NCBI GenBank assembly: GCA_017935745.1
Contig: JAGBGX010000010.1
Span: 62,001-126,000 of the forward strand
Length of the DNA: 64,000 nucleotides
Source: Treponema sp.
GTDB taxonomy: Bacteria > Spirochaetota > Spirochaetia > Treponematales > Treponemataceae
Reading direction: 5' to 3'
Part shown: one piece after another, positions 25,716 to 33,795 of the stretch
How positions within the stretch are numbered: the first letter of the stretch is position 1
How the letters are laid out: each line of letters opens with the position of its first letter
Notes under the pieces: generated by a model
The model's database searches: none
The model's input: the letters and a program-made list of their open reading frames with translations, nothing else
What the model was told of the DNA's origin: nothing
Translations under genes and position numbers: made by a program

Positions 25716-26231
25716 ATGAAGCGTGAAACGTTACTTTTTTTTAGTTGCACGATGTTCTTGTTTTTTTCATGCGAAACAACATCTTTGTATTCGTCAGGGG
25801 CAGGAAGCAATTCTAGCGACAGCGTAGGAAGTGACTCGTTTAGTAATACTGAAAGTAAAGTTTTTATCATGGATGGCGAAGAATACAAAGAATCCTTTTT
25901 TAGCGACACTGAATGTTGGAAAGTGTATTCTGGCAGTTATGATGAGGCGACTTTATTTAGGGTAGGATATTTCAAGCGATACGATTCTGTTGGATTTATT
26001 TTTTACGGAACAGATTCGACAGGTGTTAAAACAAGTTTTTTTCGTCGAGGGCTTGATTTAAGATGGGACTGGGGCTGGAAAGACGAAGGAGACGGAACAG
26101 GAAGTTATCTCTATAGTTTTGTGATAAAACCAGACGGAACAGGTTTATATTATGACTTTTCAACTTCCAAGGATGGAACAGCAAATGCAAGAGATATTTA
26201 CAAAACAAAAAAACTGAAACGATTTCAATAA
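25716..26231 (+). CDS. Lipoprotein, function unknown
   Basis: 171 residues, clearly AT-richer than its neighbours. Lipoprotein signal ending FLFFSCETT, Ser/Gly linker, then a small beta-rich domain with RWDWGWKDEGDGTGSYLYSF and FVIKPDGTGLYYDF. AGGAG 7 nt before ATG 25716; the ATG at 25689 is upstream of that site. Low GC suggests recent acquisition. No family recognised. Confidence 0.8.
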   Translation: MKRETLLFFSCTMFLFFSCETTSLYSSGAGSNSSDSVGSDSFSNTESKVFIMDGEEYKESFFSDTECWKVYSGSYDEATLFRVGYFKRYDSVGFIFYGTDSTGVKTSFFRRGLDLRWDWGWKDEGDGTGSYLYSFVIKPDGTGLYYDFSTSKDGTANARDIYKTKKLKRFQ

Positions 26232-26460
26232 AACAAAGTTTTTGTGAATGGCAACTTTAATTTGTACGCGTTCATTGCGTGCGCCGAAATGCGGTCGTTG
26301 AGTTAGCAGAAATGAACGGCACGATTTTGTAGACGCTCGCATTTACGTCACCATAAAAAAGGAAGCGGCGCGGGCAAAGAATGAAGAAGTGAAAGCCGGA
26401 ACTGGAATAACGAAGCCGCCCGGTGTATACTTTTCCGCAAGGAATGTATAGAAGAAAACC
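26232..26460. other. Intergenic region, no clear feature
   Basis: 229 bp between the AT-rich lipoprotein gene and the GyrI-like pair. A TATACT near 26428 and TATAGA near 26446 are possible -10 elements for the next gene. No repeat or RNA gene seen. Confidence 0.4.
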
Positions 26461-26919
26461 ATGTCATATTCATTCAAAAGCGTAACAATCCGAGCGGACA
26501 ATTCCGAGCGCGGGATGGAAAAAATAAACGGGCTGTGGGCGGACATCATGGCGGGCAAAGTGCCGCTTGAGTTTATGGAAAACGGCAGCCCCGTAAAAGG
26601 ACTTTCGCCCGTGTCGGTTTATTCCAACTACGAAAGCGATGAAACAGGCGGATTCGACTTGTCGGTCATGAGCGTAACGGTTGACTTTTTTGCGAAAATG
26701 GAAGAGCTGGTTGCGAAGGGCGCGTATGTCAAAATTGACGAAAGCGCGGAAAGCATCGCCGGGTGCGCGGGCAAGGCATGGTCGAACGTCTGGAAACGTA
26801 CAGCCGACGGCACGCTCCGCCGCGCGTTCACCACCGACTACGAAAGCACCGTTCCCGCCGAATACACCAAGGACGGCAGGGCGCACTGCTATCTGTACAT
26901 CGCCGTTAAGGGAGTTTGA
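26461..26919 (+). CDS. GyrI-like / AraC effector-binding domain protein
   Basis: 152 residues forming a stand-alone effector-binding fold: SFKSVTIRADNSERGMEKINGLW, SVYSNYESDETGGFDLSVM and the terminal HCYLYIAVKGV strand are typical. Such SHS2-fold proteins bind cyclic or aromatic small molecules and some hydrolyse them; no DNA-binding part is present. No good ribosome site. Followed after 3 bp by a second GyrI-like gene, so the pair is one operon. Confidence 0.8.
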   Translation: MSYSFKSVTIRADNSERGMEKINGLWADIMAGKVPLEFMENGSPVKGLSPVSVYSNYESDETGGFDLSVMSVTVDFFAKMEELVAKGAYVKIDESAESIAGCAGKAWSNVWKRTADGTLRRAFTTDYESTVPAEYTKDGRAHCYLYIAVKGV

Positions 26920-26922
26920 GTT

Positions 26923-27555
26923 ATGCCGTTTGACTTTAAAAAAGAATACAAGGAACTGTACGCGCCGAAAAACAAGCCGTCAATCGTAACCGTGCCGAAA
27001 ACGAACTTTGTCGCGGTGCGCGGCGCGGGCGACCCGAACGGCGAAAACAGCGACTACAAAACATCCGTCGGGATTTTGTACGCGATTGCGTTCACAATCA
27101 AAATGAGCAAAAAAGGAACGCGCAAAATCGAAGGCTATTTCGATTACGTTGTGCCGCCGCTCGAAGGCTTTTGGTGGCAGGACGGCGGAAGCGGAATTGA
27201 CTACGCGCGCAAGGACGGATTCAATTTCATCTCGCTCATCCGTCTGCCCGATTTCGTAACGAAAGCCGATTTCGACTGGGCGGTCCAGGCGGCGGCCGAA
27301 AAGAAACAGGCGGATTTTTCACGGGCGGAACTGTTTACCTACGACGAAGGGCTGTGCGTCCAGTGTATGCACGTCGGCTCCTACGACAACGAGCCTGCGA
27401 CAGTCGAGCTGATGCACGAATATATGCGCGAAAACGGCTGCGAGCTTGACATCAGCAGTACGCGCTTCCACCACGAAATCTATTTGTCCGACCCGCGCAA
27501 GTGCGCCGCGGAAAAACTCAGGACAGTCGTGCGGCATCCAGTGCGGAAGGTGTAA
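26923..27555 (+). CDS. GyrI-like small-molecule-binding protein
   Basis: 210 residues, larger GyrI-like group: FKKEYKELYAPKNKPSIVTVPKTNFVAVRGAGDPN at the N terminus, the FWWQDG segment in the middle and a C-terminal REN-x-x-ELD...RHHEIYLSDPRK motif. Relatives bind or hydrolyse xenobiotics. Adjacent to a 152-residue relative. Role in drug or metabolite tolerance is inferred. Confidence 0.86.
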   Translation: MPFDFKKEYKELYAPKNKPSIVTVPKTNFVAVRGAGDPNGENSDYKTSVGILYAIAFTIKMSKKGTRKIEGYFDYVVPPLEGFWWQDGGSGIDYARKDGFNFISLIRLPDFVTKADFDWAVQAAAEKKQADFSRAELFTYDEGLCVQCMHVGSYDNEPATVELMHEYMRENGCELDISSTRFHHEIYLSDPRKCAAEKLRTVVRHPVRKV

Positions 27556-27616
27556 CGGCAAAACGCCGCGGAATTGTTCTTTCAGAAAACAGTGTGAGCG
27601 CTCTGTTCCGTCCGCG

Positions 27617-28300
27617 TTACCGCCCGGCGGCGAGCGCGTAGCTTTTGTCTATAAGCGGAAAGATGTCCTCCGCGCTGACGGAGCCGTCGAGCAGGACGGT
27701 GAGCCAGTGCTTTTTGTTCATGTGGTAGCCGGGAAAGTGCGTCGTGCCGTTGATGAGCGCGGGGAGCGATTCGGGGTCTGCGCGCACGTCGATGACTTCT
27801 GTTTTTTCGTCTGAATCGATGCCGAGCTTGCGCCGGGAGACGGTGAGCAGCGCGCCGAACCACTTGCCGTTGTCCGCCCGCCGCCAGACTGCGTTTCCGG
27901 GGAACTTCCGCTCCCACAAATATTCAAGCCCTCGTCCGTACTGTCCGCGCACGTAGCTGATGACGCGCCGGGAGACAGGGCTTTTGAAGACGTCCCGCTC
28001 AAAGCATTCCGCCGCGATGCGCCTGAGGACGCGCTCATAGTCCGCGCGGACTGCGCCCACAAAGGAACCTTGCGCCCCGGAAACGAGGTGCAGAATGTAC
28101 GGCTCGCCGGTGAGCGCGTCAACCGCCTCCGTCCTCACCGTTCCGTCCGCCAGAACCAGAACCCGAAGCTCAAGCTCTCCACCCGCAATCCGCTCCGTGT
28201 ACAGGCGCGCCCCGCCTTCCGCCGAAAACCCGAACCGCTCAAGCCGCGCACAATCCGGCTTCCTGTCCGCAAACGCCGCCTCAAGAATGGAATCTGCCAT
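27617..28300 (-). CDS. MmcQ/YjbR-family protein with N-terminal extension
   Basis: 227 residues. The C-terminal half (about 110-227) is an MmcQ/YjbR domain: YVRGQYGRGLEYLWERKFPG, VWRRADNGKWFGALLTV, FPGYHMNKKHWLTVLLDG. The first 100 residues are an extra region found in some Firmicutes and spirochaete relatives. The fold resembles double-wing DNA-binding proteins but function is not known. Start ATG 28300 follows TACACT by exactly 6 nt with TTGTTT 18 bp further up and no ribosome site, predicting leaderless translation. Confidence 0.87.
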   Translation of the reverse strand: MADSILEAAFADRKPDCARLERFGFSAEGGARLYTERIAGGELELRVLVLADGTVRTEAVDALTGEPYILHLVSGAQGSFVGAVRADYERVLRRIAAECFERDVFKSPVSRRVISYVRGQYGRGLEYLWERKFPGNAVWRRADNGKWFGALLTVSRRKLGIDSDEKTEVIDVRADPESLPALINGTTHFPGYHMNKKHWLTVLLDGSVSAEDIFPLIDKSYALAAGR

Positions 28301-28306
28301 GCGCTC

Positions 28307-28336
28307 AGTGTAGCACGTTCTGCCCCGAAGAAACAA
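28307..28336 (-). promoter_or_regulatory. Promoter of MmcQ/YjbR gene, predicted leaderless
   Basis: Minus strand TTGTTT (28336-28331), 18 bp spacer, TACACT (28312-28307), 6 nt, ATG 28300. Confidence 0.6.
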
Positions 28337-28358
28337 TGCGCATCCGCCGCTCCGTCTG

Positions 28359-28670
28359 TCAGTCCGGCATTTCCTCGCCGCCCATGATGATGTCTTCCAC
28401 GGACTTTTGGATTTTTTCCACGAGCGCGCGCTTTCTCTGGCGGCTTCCGGCGGTATTGTCGTTTTCGTCCTGAAACAGCTGGAACGGGCGGATGCTCAGG
28501 GCGCGGGCGATTTTTTCAATCATTTCAATAGAAGGAAATTTCTTAGCGATTTCGATTTCGCCGATGTAGCTCGTTGAGGTTCCGCACAGCTCCGCGAGGC
28601 GCATCTGGGATATTTTCTGCTCCTTGCGGCAGCGTTTCAGGTTTGTGATGAAGACAGTCCGTAAATCCAT
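28359..28670 (-). CDS. XRE-family transcriptional regulator
   Basis: 103 residues. Cro/C1 helix-turn-helix at 8-62 (NLKRCRKEQKISQMRLAELCGTSTSYIGEIE...PSIEMIEKIARALSIRPFQLF), then a basic and acidic tail. Divergent from the exported zinc-motif protein gene; the intergenic ATATGC/GCATAT palindrome right before its start is the likely self-operator. Confidence 0.92.
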   Translation of the reverse strand: MDLRTVFITNLKRCRKEQKISQMRLAELCGTSTSYIGEIEIAKKFPSIEMIEKIARALSIRPFQLFQDENDNTAGSRQRKRALVEKIQKSVEDIIMGGEEMPD

Positions 28671-28677
28671 ATAAAAA

Positions 28678-28731
28678 ATATGCTATCGGCATATAAAATC
28701 GATTGACAATACGCTAAAAGCTCACTAAAAT
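28678..28731. promoter_or_regulatory. XRE operator and divergent promoter
   Basis: ATATGC-TATCG-GCATAT at 28678-28694 is a perfect palindrome 8 bp before the XRE start codon. On the plus strand TTGACA (28703-28708), 17 bp, TAAAAT (28726-28731) forms a near-ideal promoter for the CxxCxGxG gene starting at 28832. Confidence 0.7.
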
Positions 28732-28831
28732 ACAAAATATTCGTTCAATTTATTTGCTAGAAGCAAATAGTGATGCCAAAACTGCTGACACAGGAGGCTG
28801 CGGAGCCGGTTGCGCCCGCCGAGGAATGAAA

Positions 28832-29362
28832 ATGAAGAGAATGACTGCTGTTCTTGCCGCCGTGTTCGGAATGTGCCTTGCCCTTTCTGCCGCGCCGTTG
28901 CGTGAACCGTGTGTCTCCTGCGGCGGACAGGGAAACGCGGTGTGCGCCCGCTGCAACGGGGCAGGAACAGTTCCCATGAGAAGTCGCAGCGGAAAAATGC
29001 AGCGCGCCGTCTGTTCGGCTTGCAGCGGACAAGGGCGGATTGTTTGCGCGGACTGCGCAGGCCGGGGCTGGAGGAACGTTCCGCCGCCTGAACCACGGCG
29101 CCCGGAACGAAGAAGCTGCGCCGCTTGCAACGGGCGGGGAACGGTGGAGTGCGTCCAGTGCTGGAACAGCGGATACGGAGCGGGAAAGTCCGGCTGCACC
29201 GCCTGCATCGGGCGCGGCTGGATAACCGTCAACATCCTTTCCGGCGAGCGCAAGAGCTGTGAAGTCTGCGGCGGAAGCGGTGTAAAAGCGTGCTACAAGT
29301 GCGGCGGCTCCGGACGCACCGACTGCCGCAGCTGCAACGGCATGGGATATTTCGAGGAGTGA
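28832..29362 (+). CDS. Exported multi-CxxCxGxG (DnaJ-type zinc finger) protein without J domain
   Basis: 176 residues. Signal peptide KRMTAVLAAVFGMCLALSAAP, then ten CxxC motifs, most of the DnaJ form CxxCxGxG (CVSCGGQG, CARCNGAG, CSACSGQG, CADCAGRG, CAACNGRG, CTACIGRG, CEVCGGSG, CYKCGGSG, CRSCNGMG). That could hold about five zinc ions, two DnaJ-type modules plus one. No J domain. ATG 28832 with GAGG 7 nt upstream. Periplasmic zinc binding, redox or chaperone roles are possible; none is proven. Followed 16 bp later by a lipoprotein with the same motif. Confidence 0.8.
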   Translation: MKRMTAVLAAVFGMCLALSAAPLREPCVSCGGQGNAVCARCNGAGTVPMRSRSGKMQRAVCSACSGQGRIVCADCAGRGWRNVPPPEPRRPERRSCAACNGRGTVECVQCWNSGYGAGKSGCTACIGRGWITVNILSGERKSCEVCGGSGVKACYKCGGSGRTDCRSCNGMGYFEE

Positions 29363-29378
29363 AATGGAGGAAAACAAA

Positions 29379-30326
29379 ATGAAAAAGAAATTAGGCTTTA
29401 TGCTTGTTGTTGGAGCTTTTGTATTGGCATTTTCTGGCTGTATCAGCAACGTTGCATTACGCGAGATGGAACTGGAGAGCGATGCTTCCTCACAAATTTT
29501 GAATCTAAAGCTTGTCGGTGGAGAAGAAGATTACAAAGGAAGCCGAAGCCAAACACAATACAAAAAGCTGTCCACCGAAAATGATATCTCCATTTCAAAA
29601 ATGGAAATGAAGCTTTTTGATGGGTACTTTGATGAAACTGAACCCCAATACGGATATGCAGTTTTAGAATATGAAAGTGAAATGTTAGAAGGTGCAATGT
29701 CATGTTGGGCAGCTACTCTCGTTACTATTCCGCTGTACTTTGTAGGATTCCCGACTGATTCGGCAGATTTTAATCTGACAGCCAAATTTTCTATTTATGA
29801 TTCGTATGGAAATCTTGTGAAAACGTTTTCCAAGACGGACAGGTTCTATCGGGTTGCAGGAATTTATTATGGAAAGAATCCGACGAAAAAAGCCGCGAAA
29901 CACTTTTCAGCATTGTTCACAGAGTTGTTCGAGGCAGCTGCGCACCAAAGCCGGACAATTAACGAAGCGCTGCTCGCGGCAGGACCGATAACGTATCAAA
30001 AAGATACCGATGCTGTTGCAAAGATTTTAAAAGAGTCTTCGTCAAGCAAGTCTTCATCATCGTCATATTATTCTTCCAGTAGCTCATCGCCAAGTACAGT
30101 TGAATCAATCAACAGCACAGCAAAGACACTTGAGCAAGGCATGAAAACGTTCAATGAAAATCTTATGAACAACCTAAAAAACCAACCATGCGGCTCATGC
30201 AGGGGAAACGGAAACTGTAGCACATGCGGAGGAACCGGGAAATATTCAGGAAATGAATGCTGGGTTTGTCATGGAAGCGGAGTATGCACACGGTGCAACG
30301 GCACAGGAAAGGCACACGCTTTTTAA
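29379..30326 (+). CDS. Lipoprotein with C-terminal DnaJ-type zinc finger
   Basis: 315 residues, AT-richer than the gene before. Lipoprotein signal ending FAFSGCIS. A soluble middle (about 20-210) with one hydrophobic stretch (CWAATLVTIPLYFVGF), a Ser-rich linker about 215-240, and a terminal module with four motifs CGSCRGNG, CSTCGGTG, CWVCHGSG, CTRCNGTG, exactly one DnaJ-size two-zinc unit. ATG 29379 has GGAGG 8 nt upstream. With its upstream neighbour it suggests an envelope zinc or thiol system; no homolog of known function recognised. Confidence 0.8.
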   Translation: MKKKLGFMLVVGAFVLAFSGCISNVALREMELESDASSQILNLKLVGGEEDYKGSRSQTQYKKLSTENDISISKMEMKLFDGYFDETEPQYGYAVLEYESEMLEGAMSCWAATLVTIPLYFVGFPTDSADFNLTAKFSIYDSYGNLVKTFSKTDRFYRVAGIYYGKNPTKKAAKHFSALFTELFEAAAHQSRTINEALLAAGPITYQKDTDAVAKILKESSSSKSSSSSYYSSSSSSPSTVESINSTAKTLEQGMKTFNENLMNNLKNQPCGSCRGNGNCSTCGGTGKYSGNECWVCHGSGVCTRCNGTGKAHAF

Positions 30327-30472
30327 CAGGTCGTGCCAATTGTTGCATAGCAAGTGAAACGGTTCACACGGACGTAAAGCCGCGCGGTGCGCGGTATCCT
30401 TGAAATAAAAGAGTAGTTCGCTTAACGGACTAAAACAAAGAAACGGAAGCGGATCTTCCGAAGGAGTTTAAG

Positions 30473-30832
30473 ATGAAGAAGAGGATTTTTTTAGGATTTT
30501 TCCTAATGGCAATAGTAACTTCATTAGCTATTGCAGAACCAACGGTTGACAGCGTTATTAGAGAGTACAATTCATTGGCAACCGATATAGAAAATTTTAC
30601 AAATCAGTTTAAGCGCAATCCAGAGAAATGGGCAGATACGGCTAAAACAAAAATGATTAACTTGAATCAAAAAATGGCAAATTTATCTTCTGAAACTAAT
30701 TATGTAGTATCTAGCGGAGTAACTGTAACAAAACAGCAGGAAGATAATTTACGAAAAGCAAATCTCCGAGTGGAAAGAGCTTGCAATAATTTAAATGCTG
30801 CATTTCAACAATATGTGAACAGTAATCTATGA
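30473..30832 (+). CDS. Small exported helical protein, function unknown
   Basis: 119 residues: signal peptide KKRIFLGFFLMAIVTSLAIAEP followed by an all-helical, coiled-coil-like domain (VIREYNSLATDIENFTNQFKRNPEKW ... NLRVERACNNLNAAFQQY). AT-rich. AAGGAG ribosome site. It follows the two zinc-motif genes by 146 bp, with a CCGCGC/GCGCGG hairpin between, so linkage to them is uncertain. Confidence 0.75.
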   Translation: MKKRIFLGFFLMAIVTSLAIAEPTVDSVIREYNSLATDIENFTNQFKRNPEKWADTAKTKMINLNQKMANLSSETNYVVSSGVTVTKQQEDNLRKANLRVERACNNLNAAFQQYVNSNL

Positions 30833-31040
30833 TTAGTTTTTTCTAATTATAAACTGCCGGAGAAAAGCCTTGCACGTATTATCCGGCGGTATCATTTCCA
30901 TACCATCACCAAAAAAATACGAACGTACCCAAACCGATAAATTCCCCGCAGTTTTCCTTTGTGATTATTTTGATGGGCGCATTGCTATGGGTAAAACGAT
31001 TTTCAGAGTGTTCATTTTTTATTCCTCCGAGTGTTGCGGT

Positions 31041-31070
31041 GGGGAGCTAGCCCCCCCGCAACGGGCGGCG
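31041..31070. repeat. Left copy of repeat flanking hicAB
   Basis: GGGGAGCTAGCCCC (31041-31054, continuing to seven C) followed by GCAACGGGCGGCG (31058-31070). Both pieces recur, in swapped order, at 31723-31762 on the other side of hicAB. The hairpin may terminate hicAB. Confidence 0.55.
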
Positions 31071-31101
31071 GGGTTTGTAAGCAGCCGGAGCAGTGCGGCT
31101 T

Positions 31102-31479
31102 TTACGCCTGCACGCCGAGCTTCTTGCAGATGGCTTCCTGCAATACTTGGCTGAAATTGATTTTCGCTCGCTCGGCTTCCGTGTTGAGCCATGCAGGAAT
31201 GGTCAGCGTTTTCTTGACGGCTTTCTGCGGCGCGGCGAAATTTCCGCAGACGAGGCTTACAAAGTCGCCCTCATCATGCGCGACTTTTTCTGCGGCGGAC
31301 GGCGCGGGCAGAGTGCGGACTTCGTAATCATCTTGCAGGAACAGTTCCATCGCTTCCACCGCGTTGCAGTACGCTTCCGATTCCGTGCCGCCCTGCGTCG
31401 AGCAGCCCGGCAAGTCCGGGAACTCCACCCACCAGCCACCGTCCTCCTCATGAAATACGGCAGGATATACAACTTTCAT
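31102..31479 (-). CDS. hicB: HicB-family antitoxin
   Basis: 125 residues. N-terminal HicB fold (KVVYPAVFHEEDGGWWVEFPDLPGCSTQGGTESEAYCNAVEAMELFL) that blocks HicA, and a C-terminal DNA-binding helix region (TIPAWLNTEAERAKINFSQVLQEAICKKL) of ribbon-helix-helix type. ATG 31479 overlaps the toxin stop as ATGA and has GGAGG upstream. Toxin-first order is normal for hicAB. Confidence 0.95.
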   Translation of the reverse strand: MKVVYPAVFHEEDGGWWVEFPDLPGCSTQGGTESEAYCNAVEAMELFLQDDYEVRTLPAPSAAEKVAHDEGDFVSLVCGNFAAPQKAVKKTLTIPAWLNTEAERAKINFSQVLQEAICKKLGVQA

Positions 31480-31661
31480 TTCTGTGCCTCCAGTCCGGTT
31501 CTTTTCAAGATTGCGCTCAAAAGTCCCTGCTTTACGTCCGTTCCGTGAACGGGAAGGATTTCTGTCATTCCGTCCTTGCGAAGCTTGTGATGGCTTCCCT
31601 TGACAGAAACCAGCTCCCATCCGTTTTTCATCAGCAGCTTCAGCAAGTCCTTGTCTTTCAT
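31476..31661 (-). CDS. hicA: HicA-family mRNA interferase toxin
   Basis: 61 residues, double-stranded RNA-binding-like fold. LLKLLMKNGWELVSVKGSHHKLRKDG carries the catalytic His of GSHH, and LPVHGTDVKQGLLSAILKRTGL completes the family pattern. ATG 31661 follows TATATT by exactly 6 nt with no ribosome site; the longer frame to 31700 would start inside the promoter. Thus leaderless translation of a toxin is predicted, which may matter because leaderless mRNAs respond differently to ribosome stress. Confidence 0.94.
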   Translation of the reverse strand: MKDKDLLKLLMKNGWELVSVKGSHHKLRKDGMTEILPVHGTDVKQGLLSAILKRTGLEAQK

Positions 31662-31667
31662 ATATTC

Positions 31668-31696
31668 AATATAACACGTATAATACGTATTGTCAA
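31668..31696 (-). promoter_or_regulatory. hicAB promoter with internal palindrome, predicted leaderless
   Basis: Minus strand TTGACA (31696-31691), 17 bp, TATATT (31673-31668), 6 nt, ATG. The spacer holds ACGTAT-T-ATACGT, a perfect palindrome that is a likely HicB operator. Confidence 0.8.
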
Positions 31697-31722
31697 GCAA
31701 GAATCCTCGCTGAATGCCCCCT

Positions 31723-31762
31723 GCAACGGGCGGCGAACCCGGCGGGGAGCTAGCGCCCCGCC
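31723..31762. repeat. Right copy of repeat flanking hicAB
   Basis: GCAACGGGCGGCG (31723-31735) and the stem GGCGGGG/CCCCGCC around AGCTAGCG (31741-31762). Lies just past the end of the ankyrin gene and may act as its terminator. Confidence 0.55.
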
Positions 31763-31772
31763 GTCTGTTTTT

Positions 31773-33381
31773 CTATTCTCCTTTGAAACTTGTGTCCGCG
31801 CCGACTCCGCCGTGCGCCCTGAGGACGGCTTCAACTTTACCTCTACCGTAGTTGCCCCGTGTGGTGGCATACCAAAGCGGAGTGTAGCCGCCCTTGTCTT
31901 TGGCGTTTACGTCCGCGCCCGCGGCAAGCAGCGCCTTTGCGTTCTCTGCGGCGTTGCAGCTTGCCGCCCGCATAAGCGGAGTTTTGCCCTCGTTGTTTCT
32001 TGCGTCGACGTTCACGCCGGCATCAAGCAGAATGTGTATAATCTCCGGAAGATCGGTGAACCCGCGGAAACTCATGGATGCCTGATGGAGCGGAGTGTTG
32101 CCGTGTTCGTCCCTTGCGTTTACGTTTGCGCCCGAAGCAATCAGCAGCCTGATGGATTCTATGACGTATGGCGTACCGTGTATGCCGCCTCCTGTTTTGA
32201 AGCCTTCTTCCGACATGTATGCCCCGTATATTGCCTCGAAAAGGAGAGTTCTCTCGCTCTCGTCCGTAACACGGTTCACGTCCGCGCCCGCGTCAATCAG
32301 GATTTTCATGGCGGCAGGATTACTCCAATAGTTAAAAAGCGCGGCTGAAAGGTCGGCCTTTTTGTTAACGCCGGATTTTATCAGGAATGAAAGAAAGTCC
32401 GCCTCGTTTTTTTTGCCCTGCTCCCACTTTTTGGTGGCGGCTTTTATATCCCCCGAATCTGCTAAACGGCCGGCGGCTTCAGAAGTAACACGGTCGTAGA
32501 CGCACATAAGAATGCCTATAGGAACGCCGTTGCTGTCTTCGACCTTTTTGTTCAAGTCCGCGCCGTAAGCCATCAGCACTTTCAGCGCCTCAAGGTTCAC
32601 GATGGATGCCGCTACCATGGCAGGAGTTTGGCCCGACACCTCGTTGACATACTTCTTCGCGCCCGCATCCAGAAGAACCGTAAGCAGCTCCCTGCCTCCG
32701 TAAAAGGCCGCCTGGTGCAAGACCGTCGCGTTGTTGCTTTTGAATTTGAACAGAACGTCTGCGCCCGATTCGATGAGCGCCCGCGCGGCCTTCGGCTTGT
32801 TCTGTTTGGCCGCCTCCCACAGAACGGGAGTCGGTGTGCCCATTATGACAGTGTTGGGGTCTTCGCCCTGGGCAATCAGCTTCTTTACCGCCGCCGCGTC
32901 GTCGCGCTGGATTGCATCCAACAGCTCCTGGCTTGCGTACGGCTCTTCCAGCCTCTTTTTCATCATCGCCCAGACTCCTTTGCCGTAATAGGCCGCATTA
33001 AAGCGGTCGGTGAGGGCTGCAAGCCTGTCGCTGTCCGCCTTTGTCCACTCCTTGTATTTCATAACCTGTGAAAGGCCGGAGGTGGCTGCCCAGATCGTCC
33101 CTTGTGATTCCAGCTCGTTGCCGGCTTCAATCTGCTTGATTCCTTCTTCATACAGTTCGAGACACCCGTCAATTTCCGGTCTGCGGCTCTTTGAGACAGC
33201 CTCGGCTTCCGTTTCAGCCGCGGCGCTCTGCACGCCTGCAATTCCGACAACCGCGGCCAGTACTGCTGCGCACACGGCGCGGCCTGCAAACGTAGCCAGC
33301 TTTTTACGCCGCGGGTCTACCCCCCCCGTCGTACCAGCAACGCCGCAAAATCGCCGCAGCGGCTTCCCAACACCGTTTCAT
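31773..33381 (-). CDS. Exported ankyrin-repeat protein, out of frame at a G8 tract as sequenced
   Basis: The open frame (33275 to 31773, 500 residues) has a signal core (AVCAAVLAAVVGIAGVQSAAAE), a helical part, then about eight ankyrin repeats (for example NATVLHQAAFYGGRELLTVLLDAGA and EHGNTPLHQASM). It has no good start of its own except GTG. Upstream, ATG 33381 with GGAGG 5 nt before it opens a frame that reaches the G8 tract at 33327-33320; with eight G it stops after 25 residues, but with seven or ten it joins the ankyrin frame and supplies RRKKLATFAGR, the missing basic start of the signal peptide. Protein-protein binding in the periplasm or outside is expected from the family. Confidence 0.75.
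33320..33327 (-). repeat. G8 tract near the start of the ankyrin gene
   Basis: Eight C on the plus strand. It determines whether translation from ATG 33381 enters the ankyrin frame; present length puts it out of frame. Followed on the minus strand by TAGACCC. Confidence 0.75.
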
Positions 33382-33479
33382 TTTCACCTCCAAAAAAACT
33401 GATAAAGCAATGCGCAGCGCACATCGCACGCAGGCACAAACCGCGCCGTTACAACGATTCGCGCCGTACTTTCCGTAAT

Positions 33480-33496
33480 GCATAAGTATACTATGC
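33480..33496. promoter_or_regulatory. Near-palindrome upstream of ankyrin gene
   Basis: GCATA and TATGC flank AGTATAC. On the minus strand TATACT within it is a plausible -10 for the ankyrin gene about 100 bp downstream. Confidence 0.35.
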
Positions 33497-33522
33497 TTTC
33501 AACCCTCACCCCAAAACCTTCT

Positions 33523-33795
33523 TCAGCAATAAAATTTTGCTTCGCCGAAAATGTCGTGCCATTTTCGACAAATCAGAAAATGGTTGTCCGCGATAACTTC
33601 GAGCAGTTTGTTCAGTTTCGACTGGGGGATTTTCGAGTTATTGTTCGCAAGAATGCAGCCGCCGGATTTTGTGAGCCAGATTTTCGTTGAATTTTCGCTC
33701 GGATGCCCTTTGTTTACGTGGACGTGAATCGGCTCTGCATTTTCATTCATCCAAAAATAAACATAGTAGCTTCCGATTCTCAAAATGTTAGGCAA
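33523..33795 (-). CDS. DUF4160 domain protein
   Basis: 90 residues from a TTG start (PNILRIGSYYVYFWMNENAEPIHVHVNKG...). The early tyrosine-rich strands and the HVHV motif are diagnostic of DUF4160, often paired with DUF2442-like genes in small two-gene modules that look like toxin-antitoxin or mobile accessory units. TTG 33795 is chosen because GGAGG lies 8 nt upstream and family members begin with M-P-x-I. It overlaps the upstream small gene by 8 bp. Function unknown. Confidence 0.8.
   Translation of the reverse strand: MPNILRIGSYYVYFWMNENAEPIHVHVNKGHPSENSTKIWLTKSGGCILANNNSKIPQSKLNKLLEVIADNHFLICRKWHDIFGEAKFYC

Noticed and set aside
31545-32348. 267-codon plus-strand frame opposite hicA and the ankyrin gene
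   Set aside because: Cys/Val-rich mirror of ankyrin repeats; the minus strand explains the region.
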